This document shows, in pieces, positions 36,586 through 49,208 of a DNA stretch of 64,000 bases. Position numbers and translations under genes: made by a program. Under the pieces are notes generated by a model, which saw only the letters and a list, made by a program, of their open reading frames with translations, made no database searches and was not told the DNA's origin. The DNA is from Casuarina equisetifolia (Eukaryota; Streptophyta; Magnoliopsida; Fagales; Casuarinaceae). The stretch lies in NCBI GenBank assembly GCA_028551475.1, contig CM052354.1:28419258-28483257 (forward strand), in the 5' to 3' direction. Numbering within the stretch: position 1 is the first letter of the stretch; each line of letters begins with the position of its first letter.

Positions 36586-39039
36586 GTAATATTTCAAGAA
36601 ATTCCTTATGTTTTTGTTTATAAAGAATTCCAAATATCAACTAATATACAAAATTCAAAATGTTGAAGTGGTGATACTTTGCCTTGTAAAAAAAAAAAAA
36701 AGATCACATTAAATTTTCAAAGCAAGTAAAAATAATAGTGAAACTAGATGATGTTCGCCTTTTATATTTTAATCTATTGATTCTTAAGATTTGACACTTA
36801 AGAAATCAATCAAGGAACGAATTCAATTGCTTAAAATAGAGGTTCTAATTTTTACTAAAAAGGAAACCAAAAACTTAATAACAATATAAGTTACGATGGA
36901 AATTATTAAGTAATTTTAGTAATGAGTGAGGACATAAAGTTAAGTTTACCAGAGGAGGGTATAAAAGTAAAAAGGCAACTATCTGGTTACTAGACCATGT
37001 TAATACGAGCAATAGGAAAGGAAAAAGAAAACCAAGTTATAAAATATACTTCTATTAAATTACATTAATGTACGATTCCTATCCCTATATATAGCCCTAA
37101 ACTTAGCTTTAAAGAGCAACTAAAATTACAAAGGAAAGATAATGAATACATGGAAACTACTCAAAGAGTCCCAATGCAATACGGCTAAGAATAACTTAAC
37201 AAAGGAAGAAATGATATAATAAAGGAAATTGCTTCCAGATTTATTTGTGTTATCATGTGAAATTATTCTTTATATCAATTAATAGATTCAATCTACATAC
37301 TGTCTTTAAAATTGAATTTTAATATCAATTAAAAAATTTGAAAATAACCAAAAGTAAAATTTTAGTTCAAATTCTTTAAGATCAAGTATGATTTCTACGT
37401 GGTGTCATGGTACCATTCTTTTTTTTTTTAGAAACAAATATTGAAAGGATGATGCATAAACATATACAAAGGATATTAAGTTCAACATTAACAAAAACAA
37501 GTACCATGGTAATGGTTGTATCTCTTAATACCACAACATTTGGACCATTTAAAAGTTAATCTTTCTTGACTACTTCCTTGACCCATTTTAAGTTCTTTTT
37601 TTTTTTTTCCGAATACCTACACAACCATGTGCACATTTAGTGTGAAATTTGAGTCTTTTTAGTCCTAAATAGTGCGTGCTCTCAACTAACTCAAGCATGC
37701 ATCAACATTTCAAGTTTCTTTCAGGTTATTTTTTAGTGATATTTTAATTACATTAGATCGGTTTTTCATGCCCTTGATCCCGTTCTTGGAATTTTTATTT
37801 ATTCAATACTGAGGTTGTTATGCTAGTTTCTTTACACCATCTTCGGACTTTGTAACATAATTAACTCCAACGTTACCCTTTGGACTACTTCTTTGGGTAG
37901 TATAGCTACTAAGAAAGCCAAAAACTGAAACTCCATTGGAGAAGAAGCAATTTGTCCCAAGACCTGTGTGTTAAGGAGATTGAGGAAGAAAATAAAGAAA
38001 GAGAAAGAAAGTTAATAAGTTTAGGAAATTTTGTGCTTCAATATGTGCCAATTAGCAATATACAAACTTTATGAATATATACATATATAGACTTAACCCT
38101 ACATAATCTTACATAATATTACTAGGTAAAGTATATCACCAATCAACATCTATGTCTATCTCAGCCAATATAGTTATTAATATAGAACATAATTTTTTGC
38201 CTCCTCCCTAGAATATTTAATGATGCAGAACTGAAAATAATGTAAAAAGAAAAGGACATCCTCTTTCTAAAGAATCAAAATCGTAACTCTAATTACATGA
38301 CATTTACTTGTTTTGATAGGCTACAAACAAACAAATTCTAACAATTAGATGTGCTTATTGACATATATAAATGGGATACATGTAGATGAAAATGCTAGAC
38401 AAGTGAAATTATAATTATTTTTTTTGGGCTTATTTCTTTCACTTTCTCATATCCAATTGGTATTGTAACAATTAAAACTTTAATCTCATCATAAATTAAA
38501 TCATTCCGTTATATCCCTTAATCTAATTCTTTTTTGTGAGGTATTTGTCTAAACTAACTAGTAATAACAAGGAAAAGAAAGAAAGTAGAAAACTTCGTAC
38601 ATTGAAATGTTACTTTATTTTTGTGGGTACAATTCATGAGATATGTGTTGCAATTTATAGGCATAAAACTCAAATTCAAACTTAAAACTTTGTTACAATT
38701 TATCAGGTTGGATTTTAGTCCTTTTTTGTGTGATGAGATTTAGATGGTGAAAAAGAAATTCATTTTTTGAAATTCAAATCTTAGACTTCTTTTATGCCTA
38801 GTGCAAATCCAGAGCGGTCGGTTGAGCATAAACTCCGGTCTTGTTGTTGTGACCGTAATAGATTTAATGGGATTTTATAGACTGATGTTGTTTATCTAAC
38901 AATTTGGATAACTAAAGACTAAAAGCATTGAGGAACCAAGAAGAAAAAGAAAGAAAGAGAAGAACTATGTAAAAGCTCTGGTTATATTATTCTTGCTTAA
39001 TAGAAATTATGCAACATAACAACAAAAAAAAATTATAAA

Positions 39040-39250
39040 ACCTAATTCACTTAGGAAAGGAAATTGTGAAATCTACTACAATGAGAAAAAAATAATTGTG
39101 AAATCTATTACCATTAAGAAATGAAAATGTAAAACCTACTACAATAAAGAAAATTGTGAAACCGACTATACATAGAAAAATAAATTGTAAAACCAACTAC
39201 TATCAAGATAGAAAATTTTAAAACCTAGTATAATTTGAAAAGAAAACTAT
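39040..39250. repeat. Imperfect short-period repeat (GTGAAACCTACTACAAT type)
   Basis: About six degenerate units of roughly 30-40 bases read like AATTGTGAAACCTACTACAA. Matching units lie at 44110-44290, with single or few units near 31690-31740, 33065-33110, 36010-36050 and 41460-41500. Confidence 0.6.
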
Positions 39251-39308
39251 AACATTTCTGCAACCTCGTACAAGGAAAATACATGAATTTCTGTTGCACT
39301 TTATGATA

Positions 39309-42300
39309 GAAGCTAAGCTAATGAAAGTTAAGTGATATTCCAAAGTATTCCTTTTGCTTTCACAAAAGGTTTTGCTAACATAACACTTGAGAGTGTTTTA
39401 ACAAATCTAGAGCATTTCAATAGAAATATATATAATTCAAAATGCTAAAGCAATGATGCTTTAACTTGTAAAAACAATTCCAATTCTCAAAGTTAGTAAA
39501 AATAATACTAACATTTTGCCTCATAATCTATTGATTCTCAAAATTTGACACTTTAAAATCAATTGGGGTACATATTCAATTGCTTAAAACAAAGGTCCCA
39601 ATTTTTACCAAAAAAGAAAATAGAAAACTAATATTAACAAAAGGTTCAATGGAAATTATTGAGTAATTCCAATAACAAAACTGAAGAAAAAGACCTCGGA
39701 CTTCATAATTTCAATGAACAAACTCGATGCATTGAATTCAATCGCCATTGTTACCATTGAAAAGAACAAGGCTTGCTTGGCAAGTAATTGGTGAAAAGCC
39801 TTTTTCAGTACCTCGGATCTCTGTAGTTCTCTGAGTCTTCTTTTCCCAAAAGTATTCCTTGAGCTCTCTCTGCAACAAAGTCTTACGGTCAAACGCTGAA
39901 AATCACTAAAGACTCACAGATTAGGGAACTTGTGCTAAGCCGAATCCACCTATTCACCACCCTATACTCCTCCATCATCCAATTTTCATCATACGTAGTG
40001 GCACATAGGAATCCTCCTAAGCTTTTCAAATACGTAGAGTCTTCAAGGGTGGAAGGTGATGCACTTGAAATTTCTAAGGTTGAAAAACGAAATTACAATA
40101 AAAATACATGTAAATTATTTAGTACTTTTCTGGAGTTATTTCAACCAAAAATACAAAAAAAACTCTAAACTTCAAAATTTAAAAGAATCTTTTTGTGTGC
40201 TCATCCTAATCACCATCAATAAGTAAGAGGTTTCCTTGAGAAGTCAATGGGTAAAAATTTTCAGGGATGTCCGGAATTTCCACATTTCCGTTTGTCTTCT
40301 TTTTTCTGTCATACCAAAAGTATTTTTTGTAACCTTGTATCAAAATTTCTTGGCCATCTTCCGAAATCATTAAAGGCTTCTCCCCATAGTAACGCTCCTT
40401 GTAAAGTAGGCACCAACTGCTCGCCACCCCGTACTCCTCCATCATCCACCAACGTCTCGGCCTCGCGCGCCCCGGAAATTTGGAACCTCCACGAGCACAA
40501 AGCTTTCCTCCAATGACTTGCAAACTGTGTATACATAGAGATTCCGTGGGAATTGGATGAACTTGAAATTTCTCGTTGGTGAGATCAAACGTCACAAGGA
40601 CAGTTCGATTGTTTTGTCCTTCTACAATCTCCACCAACCAATTCATAATGCCATTTAAGCAAGTCCCACACCTCAAACCAGAATGCTTGAGAGGCCATTT
40701 ATCTTCTACCCTTCTCCACGAATTTTCTTTCAGACTATAAACCAAAACTTCATATTCTGGAATATAATCTATAGGACATACAAAGGATTGAACGACATTT
40801 ACAACCTTGTAATCATTGTTTACTGGATCGTACCCGATCTCTACCATGAAAAGCTTCTAGACATAATTAAAAGCATCTACCTTTATGGACGGTATCTTCT
40901 TGTGTTTTCTGATTGATGGATTCCAAATTACAATCTCCTTCTTGAAGTTTGCCTCGCAAAACAAGCCATTGCAATGATTGCTAATATACGGCCCACATGT
41001 TAGAATTCCCCATTCCCTTACAATAGATGACAATTGGATGAACTTCATGGGATTTTCAAACTGAACCTCTTTCTTAACATTCACTAAGCAATACTCCTTT
41101 GAAGAATACAAGAGAAGGAAGCGTTCACTAAGGGTTTGGATGGAGCGTTGAAGTTGCACTTCGATGAAACTTGAGTCCCTGATCAAAGCACGCCATGGCT
41201 TCGAAACACACTGGAAACGTACAAGAGACTTGACAGGAAGCCATAGAAGTATTTCCCTGATTAGAACTTGTGGGAGGCTCGACATCTTTCTATGGCGGTA
41301 GGGTAAGTCGAAATCTAAAAAAGTAACCTATATGGGTTTGTGAACCGGATTCATTATTTATAGGCTAGTCGGCAACCAAATTAGTATCGAAGAGACCGGA
41401 AAAGGTAATTGTCAAACTCATTATTATCGGGAAAGGAAAACATAAACCTATTGTAATCATGGAATAATGAAAATTGTGAAACCTATTATTATAAGGAAAT
41501 ATTATCACACCAAGCAGCAATATTTTCCGGTACATGATCAACTAAAGTTGTAAAGAGAGACAATTTGAGAATCAATCACTGCAATTTGAAAATCCATCAC
41601 TACAACGATGTTAAAGATTACTTTTTAATTTGTATTTGGAGAAGTCATTTTTGGATTATTAAGTATGGCAGTAGCCACAGAGGTTACGAGATGGAAAAGT
41701 GGCCACTAGTGTATAGAATCAATTTAGCAACTCTTGTATGAGCAAGCACTTAAATCTCTTAATTTTGTCAAAGAAATGTATCTTTCTAAAATTGCAATGT
41801 CTTTTATACTGCATAAATCAAAGTTACTGTGAATTCATTACTTAAATCTCTTAACTCTTGCGGTAGCATGGACATATTTGCAGAGGTGGTGCTATACTCA
41901 TAATCCTGGACATGTGAATGTTATCAGAAAGTGAATAAAAGCAAAATGATAGAAAAACGGTAATTTTAGCAATGAGTGAGGGCATAACGTCAATTTCACC
42001 AGGGAAGGTATAAAGGTAAAAAAGGCAACTATCTCGGTTTAGAGCTGTAGACCATGTTAAAACGAGCAATAGGAGTAATAAGGAAAGGGAAAAGAAAACG
42101 AACAAGTTATAAAATATATTTCTATGAAATTGTACTGAACAATAATGTACGATTCGTATCCCTATATATAGACCTAAACTTAGACAGCTTTAAAAAGCAA
42201 CTAGAATTACAAAGGAAAGATTATGAATACATGGAAACTACTCAAAGAGTTCCAATGCAATACGGCTACGAATAACATAACAAAGGAAGAAATGATATAT

Positions 42301-44330
42301 TAAAGGAAATTGCTTCCAAAGTTATCAACTAAAATTATTTTTTATATCAATTAACGGATTCAATCTACATATTGAATTTGAAATTGAATCTTAATATCAC
42401 TTAAAGATTTTGAAAATAAACTGAAAATAAAATCTAAGTTCAAATTCTTTTAAGATCAGTTCTTATTAAAAGATCCGCTATTATTAAAACAATGATCGCC
42501 TTTTCTAAGGTTAAATTTACATCTTATCTTTTATACCTATTCCAAGTATGATTTTTACACTTAATTTTGTTGTTATTAATAAAACTTGTCATAATACTAT
42601 CATTTAAAAAAATATTAAAAGAATGATGCTTATATATATACAAAAGATATTAAATTGAGATATTAACAAAAACAAGTACTATGGTAATGGTTTTATCTCT
42701 TACTAGCATTTGGAGAATTCAAAAGTTGATGTTTCTAGACTAGTTGCTTAACCCATTTTAAGTTTTTTTTTTTGTTAATATATGTAACACACACACACCT
42801 ATGCACATATTTGGTATCAAACTTAAGTCTTCTTAGTCCTAAGCAGTATTAGCTCTCAACTAAGTTAGGTAGCCTCAACATTTCAAATTTCTTTTAGGTT
42901 AATTTTTAGTGATATATTGATTACATTAGATCAGTTTTTGGTGCCTTTGATCCCGTTCTTGGATTCTTCTTTTTTTTTTTTAATTCAATAGTAATATATT
43001 GATTGCATTATGCTAGTTTCTTTACACCATCTTCGAACTTTGTAACATAATTAACTCCAACGTTACCCTTTGACTACTTCCCTGAGTAGTTTGGCTATTA
43101 AGAAAGTCAAAACCTGAAACTCCATTGGAGAAGGAGAAGCAATTTGTCCCAAGACCTATGTGTTAAGGAGATTAAGGAAGAAAATAAAGAAAGAGAAAGA
43201 AAATTAACAAGTTTATAAAAATTTCTATTTGAATCTGTGCCAATTAGCAATTTACAAAGTTTACAAATATATATAACATTGCTAGACAACTTTGCCAGGT
43301 AAAGTATATCACCAATCAACATCCGTGTTGACCTTGACCAATATAATTATTATTAGAGAACATAATTTTTTGCCTCCTCCTTAGAATATTCAATGATGGA
43401 AGACTGAAAATAATTTAAAAAGAAAAGAAATCTTTTTTTTTTTCTAGAGAATTAGAATTATAACTCTAATTAAATGACATTTACTTGTTCTGATAGGCTA
43501 CAAACGAACAAATTCTAATAATTAGATATGTAGATAAAAATGTTGAACAAGTGAAATTATAATAATAATTTTTTTGGGCTTATTTCTTTCGCTTTCTCAT
43601 TTCCAAAACCATGATTACAATAGGTATTGTAACAGCTAAAATTTTAGTCTCATTATAAATTAAATCATTCGGTTAGATTCTTTCATCTAATTCCTTTTGT
43701 GTGTCATTTGTATAAACTAACTAATAAAACAAAGGAAAAGAGAGTATAGAAGAAAAAAATTGTATATTGAAATGTTACTCTTATTTTTGTGCGGACAACT
43801 CATATGTCTTATAGTTTATAGGCGTAAAACTCAAACTTAAAACTTTGTTACAATTTATCGGTTTGGATTTTAGCCCTTCTTTTGAAATTCATATTTTGAA
43901 TTTTTGTTATAGCTCATGAAGACCCAAATGATAAGTTAATAAATAAAAATTCAAATTTTAAACTGCTTTTATGACTAGTGCGATAGATTTAATGGGATTT
44001 TATGGGCTGATGTTGTTTATCTAACAATTTGGTTAACTAAAGGCTCTAAAAGCATTGAAGAATCAAGAAGAAGAAAAAGAAAGAGAAAGAGAAAAAGAAA
44101 AGAAAAGAAAATTATAAAACCTAATTCACTTGGAAAAGGAAATTGTGAAATCTACTACAATAATAAAAATAATAATTGTGGAATCTATTACCATCAAGAA
44201 ATGAAAATGTAAAACCTACTACAATAAAGAAATGAAGAAAATTGTGAAACCTACTATAATTAGAAAAAAAAAATTATAAAATTTCAACAAACTGATATAA
44301 GGAAAATACATGAATTTGTGTTGCACTTTA
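39309..44330. repeat. Tandem segmental duplication, copy B
   Basis: Direct copy of 33716-39308 immediately downstream of it. The left breakpoint, the junction and the right end all carry TTGCACTT-like sequence (near 33705, 39297 and 44318), which may have guided unequal exchange. It carries F-box copy B and otherwise AT-rich DNA. Confidence 0.85.
40206..41285 (-). pseudogene. F-box/FBA copy B with one in-frame stop
   Basis: The gene aligns end to end with copy A (360 codons including the stop, against 361) without a frameshift. It starts MSSLPQVLIREILLWLPVKS. The reading frame is open from 41285 to a TAG at 40857-40859, then open again in the same frame to the normal stop at 40206. The TAG replaces an Arg codon of copy A, in KVDAFDYDRKFF. 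Two of three bases differ there, so this is not a single read error. The product would be cut to 142 residues: F-box kept, most of FBA lost. A truncated protein could still bind SKP1. The TATA box and leader are preserved, so transcription is possible. Confidence 0.85.
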
Positions 44331-44859
44331 TGTTAGGTTCTAGCATTGAAAATATAGTCTGTTTCGGATGCTAATTTTGATACGTTGAATGCCCAAAGAA
44401 AACTTAATTTTCTTTGGTGGAAGTAAACAGAAAACGTTTTATGAAATGAAGCTCATTTGTTACTACTACAATTAATTGTACCATATGCTAGTGCTACCCT
44501 TTTTCATCCACATTTCTCTGTACGTTCACTCTCTCTATAATATCAATAGAAGCCAAGTAAACCAAAATAAATCAATTATTGATATTTATGAAAAAGTATT
44601 ATTTTGAGAGTCCATCACTCCGATCAAATTAAAGATTTCCTTCTAACTCCACTTAAAAAAGGTTAAGAATGGAGGAGTTAATGGTAGTGTATAATGATTG
44701 TTCTAAAACAATTAAATCGATAAAATCAAAACCCATCTCCAAAATCTGTGTTACAGCTTCTGTAGTACCAACTCTAGTGCATATCCGGCCGAAGCACACA
44801 ACATTCAGAATGCTAAACAAGAATTTTCCTTGAAATTGATTTACTACTACAACTGATTA
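44331..44859. other. Intergenic with a short HECT-like fragment
   Basis: At about 44705-44775 the minus strand reads QILEM followed two residues later by DFID, matching UPL5 exon 2 (QILEMDPDFID, about 25740-25780) at DNA level over some 45 bases. No other gene signal was seen. Confidence 0.35.
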
Positions 44860-45087
44860 TCAAACAATTTCTTCTTCACTTGTTACTTCTTCCATTATTG
44901 TAGTCCACAGCTTAAGATCCCCTGTTGACCTCTTCCTTTTGTTCCTCTTCTTATGCCTCGGGTCAATCACATTATCGTCAAGGAAAGCAAGGCTTGCAAC
45001 ACAAGTGGACGTTTCAAATGATGTAAACATAGGAAAAAATCTAGCCCTCTGATCCCTTAGCTTCTCAATGTTACACCAAAGAAATGC
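44860..45087 (-). pseudogene. Terminal exon or relic of an unrecognised gene with a basic motif
   Basis: The minus frame is open from 45087 to the stop at 44860 (75 residues). It reads like real protein: NIEKLRDQRARFFPMF, STCVASLAFLDDN, the basic cluster RHKKRNKRKR, then GDLKLWTTIMEEVTSEEE before the stop. The frame just upstream (about 45125-45075) also looks coding (CEDLMAQDAKHFFGV) but is shifted by one base. The alternative is a splice acceptor (CTAAG) at about 45088. RHKKRNKRKR would suit a nuclear localisation signal. I do not know the family, and no further exons were found to the right. Confidence 0.35.
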
Positions 45088-48032
45088 TTAGCATCCTGTG
45101 CCATCAGATCTTCACAATGCTATACAGGAGATTGTTTGATAGTAGACTGTAATACAAAATCAATCTCAAGAGAGCACGTTTTAGGACATCTATTTTCTTC
45201 AAAAAAAATTTGCCAAGTAGAATAGCCTTCCTTTAGCATTCTGAATTTTGTATGTCAGCTAGATTGCTTTAGATTTGCTAAAACATTTCAAGTTTTGTGT
45301 TATGTTCCCTATAAGTAAAATACTACTGAAAGCCAAATGAATTTTCCTAACAAAGTGCACACCTATGTCGAGATCAACTCTAGATTTGCCAGAACATTTT
45401 AAATTCAGTGTTAACAAAATGTTCTTGTAAGGCAACATGCGCTTTCTTAACATACTATAACATAGTTCCAGCATTCTAAACAATGTTTTCCGTTAACTGA
45501 TTGCTTATTAGACTTGGCCATCAAAAAACCCCACCCCTCTTCTGACTCTTCTCGGACTCAAGAAGCCCGAGAGAGCTTTAGTCTCTCACAACATTATGAT
45601 CAGTAATACCTAGAAAACCACTGTATTCTCCCCATAATAGAGAAATTTTCAGAGCTTCTGATAGCCACTATCAACTTACAGGTTGGTGAAATAACTTATC
45701 ATAGACTTGCAAGAGTCTACCTTGAAGATAGACTCAAATGGAGATGTCAATACGTGTGTGTGAGTGTGTAACTCAAAAGCCTAGATTCTATATGGTTCAT
45801 GGTTGTAACTCAAAAGCCAAGATTTTTGTCTCAAAGCCATCTTCCAAAAGTAGTTCGGTTTCTACTAATCACAAAATCTCAACTCTTACCAGTCCGGTTG
45901 GTTTTGTTGCATTTGTTGCCATAATGCCATGCTCAAAGGCAAATACTGGAATTAGATTTTCTAACTTGTATCCACTGTTTGTTGTACTCTGTTGTTTATC
46001 ATTATTAAAAACCTTGAAGGAATGTCCATAAAACCCATGAAGAAATCAACATATGCTCCGTTGGAGAATCATTTAATAGATTCATGCTCACGATCCATCC
46101 GTTATGAAGCAAGAAAGTCTTAGGCTTTTGACAAAAGTTGGATTTAAAAATCAAATCCCATTTACAAACCCCTTTCAATCAACAAAACGTCACTCAGAGA
46201 CTTTGAACCTCAAACATTGAGATTTGTGAGTATAATCTGCAACTAGAAAGTCAAGACTTTGGATATATATTCTTGTTTGGTGAAGTTCTCGTATCACTAG
46301 GGCTGTCAAGTTTCAAGGGTCATTTTCTTGCTATGGTTCTTCAGAAGCTGATGCTAAACCACTTCTACATGTCCAGATTGAAACGGTCTCCACTTTGTGT
46401 GAATGTTTCTTCATGAAAGCGGCACTGAACTTCCACATGGAAAAGCCCCTTCTTAGATGCAAACGCTTCTTTAAGTGCCATTAACTGTAAAAGGACATGT
46501 AAGAGATCCAGTTTCTAAGAAAGTTTTTCTGATTCATACATTGGAGCCAAATCAATTAAGCAATAAGATAGAAACTTTACCAACCAAATTGAAAAGTTCA
46601 TCCTCTAAGCAAGGATAGACAAACTGCTGACCCTCAAAAGATATTTGGCCCCAAAACGCCAGGCCCTACTGTTTTGTACACAGAAACAAATTTAAACGGC
46701 CATCTAAACAAACTACATCAACATACCTGGAAAAACATAAAGAAAACTACAAATAGAAAAGGAATGAGGCAATCTTCTGAGCCGTTGCTGCTGAGCTACT
46801 CAAAACATTTGGAACAATTGTGATGTATCATATGCAAATACGCTAGGAAAGAGAAATGACTTTCTTTTACAGAATATACATCACTATAAGTTCTGATTCA
46901 TGCATGTCAAGGGTTCACTGAATATCAATAACCATACCCAGGCAATGAAATCAACTTCTATTAAACCCAAAATGCAGAAAAGGCCGTTCCCAACAAATAG
47001 TTGTTAACTACTCAACCATACAAACATTAAATGCAAAGTCAACATCACATTCATAGTTCTCGTCTCCTTATCAGTATTTCACAAAAATAATAGCCATTTT
47101 ATCACTTGCATGAACTTAAATGATGGAAGACAGAATAAAATACTAGAGCTCAACAGGACACAACTTTGATTACACATCAACAGTAATAAATTTAGAAAAT
47201 AAAATAAAATTGCAGTTTGCAATGGTTTGAAAATGTCTAAAACCTTCTGAAAAGCATACAAACTTCAGAACATTCTACACAAAAAAGTCCCCAGCATGAT
47301 ATACAGGGAAGATATCATAGACATGATAAGGCCGATACGAAACCAAAGAGACCCTACATAGATAAAAAGCGTGATGAGTATTGCAAGAGGCTTTTCTATA
47401 ATTTTTCCTTGGATTCTCTCATATCATAAATCTTAATCTGAGAAGCTCTATATTGATCATATATACATATGGTTAAGGGCAGAAAAAGATAGCAAATGTT
47501 AGTCCTCTGTGCTTGTCGCGTGAAATATCTTACTTCTACCACTATCAAAACAAACTGTCTACTTAAACTATCAATTTGGCTAGGGTAAACTCATTCTTGT
47601 AATCCTTAATTCAAATATTATGGAAAATCTTATTGCCTTACCACTTTCACTTTCAATCGTTCTTCCATCCTTCTGTCTCCTTATAAAACCAGTTTAAAGC
47701 CTTTTGACAGGAAGTCGTCCCTGCAAAAAACGTCCAATATGTCAAAGTTGTAAGTTAAACAGAAACAAAAACAGGAAGACACTTAGACAATCATTTATAA
47801 GACCGAAGGAACTACGTTGGCCACACAAATGAATTTATGAACCAAGTTACACATTCGTCCGGCTAACAGAACCAGAAAAAACTAAAGAGATAAACCGCTT
47901 AGATAAATCTGGTATCCTATAGAGTCATTTAAGAAAGACAAATGCATCCATGAGATAAAAAAAAAAAAAAATACCGAACCGGATGAAATAAGCACAAAAA
48001 AAAAAAAAAAGGAACACTAAGTTTAGGTTATC
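45088..48032. other. Intergenic; weak tandem repeats
   Basis: At about 45240-45480 a diverged unit of about 110 bases appears twice (anchors TTAGATTTGCTAAAACATTT and CTAGATTTGCCAGAACATTT). The right third should hold the 3' UTR of the F-box gene starting at 49208. I recognised no gene; the open frame at 45738-46031 matches nothing I know. Confidence 0.35.
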
Positions 48033-49208
48033 TCACATCTTCTCTACTTCGCTTTTCTTTTTCCCATCTGATTCATGCTGTTTCTCCTGATCCATTACAC
48101 CACCGCCTAAGGGAACAAGGCTTTCAACGTAAATGTCTGCACTGAATGAACTTGGAGCCCCTTCAATCCTCACTCTCTTGGCCTTCTTCCTCGTTAAATC
48201 ATACCAATAGAGCCTGCCCTTGTCCACTTCTAAAAGAACCCTGTCACGACTCTTAGAGTAAGCTAAAGGCACCACCTGCCGAAAATTCCTACTCAAACTG
48301 GATTGTTCAATCGTAAACAACTTAGTCCAGGATTCCCTCACCCCATATTCCTTCATCATCCAAACATCAACATAATCATTTCCATAATTGCAAAGCATGC
48401 ACAAGTGCCCATCCAAGACCCCCAAATCCATTTCAAAACCATCATCGACGTTACCAGGATGCGGTACTGTACGAAACTCCTCAGTCCCAAAATCGAAAGC
48501 AACAATCATACAGTGCTGTGCAAATCGCCCAGGCACTACCCAATGCAGAGCACCACAAGCAAGGGTGCCATACCCCCTTCGATAAAAAAGAAGGTAACCA
48601 AGCTGAAACAGATAACGAATATAATAAGGTATGTCCTTCATTCCTCTCCAACTGTTAGTCTTCAACGAATAAACTTTTACCTCAGCAGAGAAAAACCCCT
48701 CATCGCCAAGAAACTGAACCATCCTAACCACCTTATAGTCATCGTTAGCCGGATCGTACCCAAACCCGTAAAATGTAAAACGACGAGGTTTCACGTCCCA
48801 TTTAGGAGCCTCAACCGGCATCACAGGCAGTCTCTGATACTTCCTAGTCGATGGATTCCACAACGCCATATCTTCCTCAGAGTTGCACACCGCCACCAAG
48901 CCATTGGAAGAGCCAAACACGTCGGTGACACCCCAGACTACGTTCAACGGCGGGTTGATTTCCGTGGACGAACGAAGCGAATCGAACTCCACGGAGCATA
49001 GGTACCAATTTTCGAGAATGAGTTTGAGATTCGACTGAGTAGTAAGGGAATGGGTAAGATGACGCTTGACAAAATCGGGACTGTCAATCTCCGAGCACCA
49101 ACGCTTGGACATACATCTGAACCGTAGTAGCGACTTCACCGGAAGTTGGCATAGGATATCGCTGATAAGCTCGGCCGGAAAGTTAGATCTCACCGTTCCG
49201 TTTGCCAT
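48033..49208 (-). CDS. F-box protein, CPR1/CPR30-like
   Basis: An intact single exon of 391 residues. The F-box is at about 9-49 (NFPAELISDILCQLPVKSLL, RFRCMSKRWCSEI). The FBA domain follows: NGLVAVCN, MALWNPSTRKYQRLP, GYDPANDDYKVVRMVQF, VKVYSLKTNSWR, GALHWVVP, LGVLDGHLCML and DVWMMKEYGVRESWTKLF. The end is charged (DQEKQHESDGKKKSEVEKM). In Arabidopsis the F-box protein CPR1 (CPR30) sends NLR immune receptors for degradation through an SCF ligase. This protein is of the same layout, but orthology is not proven. It is the only intact member near many broken relatives at 50-61 kb, which include a piece nearly matching it at 60735-60927. The start has the F-box at the expected distance. Confidence 0.9.
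   Translation of the reverse strand: MANGTVRSNFPAELISDILCQLPVKSLLRFRCMSKRWCSEIDSPDFVKRHLTHSLTTQSNLKLILENWYLCSVEFDSLRSSTEINPPLNVVWGVTDVFGSSNGLVAVCNSEEDMALWNPSTRKYQRLPVMPVEAPKWDVKPRRFTFYGFGYDPANDDYKVVRMVQFLGDEGFFSAEVKVYSLKTNSWRGMKDIPYYIRYLFQLGYLLFYRRGYGTLACGALHWVVPGRFAQHCMIVAFDFGTEEFRTVPHPGNVDDGFEMDLGVLDGHLCMLCNYGNDYVDVWMMKEYGVRESWTKLFTIEQSSLSRNFRQVVPLAYSKSRDRVLLEVDKGRLYWYDLTRKKAKRVRIEGAPSSFSADIYVESLVPLGGGVMDQEKQHESDGKKKSEVEKM

Larger units (their letters stand above)
33716..39308. repeat. Tandem segmental duplication, copy A
   Basis: The block aligns along its length with 39309-44330. Anchors include GAAGCTAAGCTAATGAAAGTT (33716 and 39309), the F-box genes (stops at 34743 and 40206), CATAATTAACTCCAACGTTACC (about 37855 and 43050), and GAAAATACATGAATTT (about 39276 and 44303). 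The offset falls from 5.6 to 5.0 kb because of indels. Apart from the F-box gene it contains AT-rich DNA with no other gene seen. Confidence 0.85.

Noticed and set aside
48303..49001. Long plus-strand open frame of 232 residues
   Set aside because: It is the antisense of the intact CPR1-like F-box gene and has no protein-family features.
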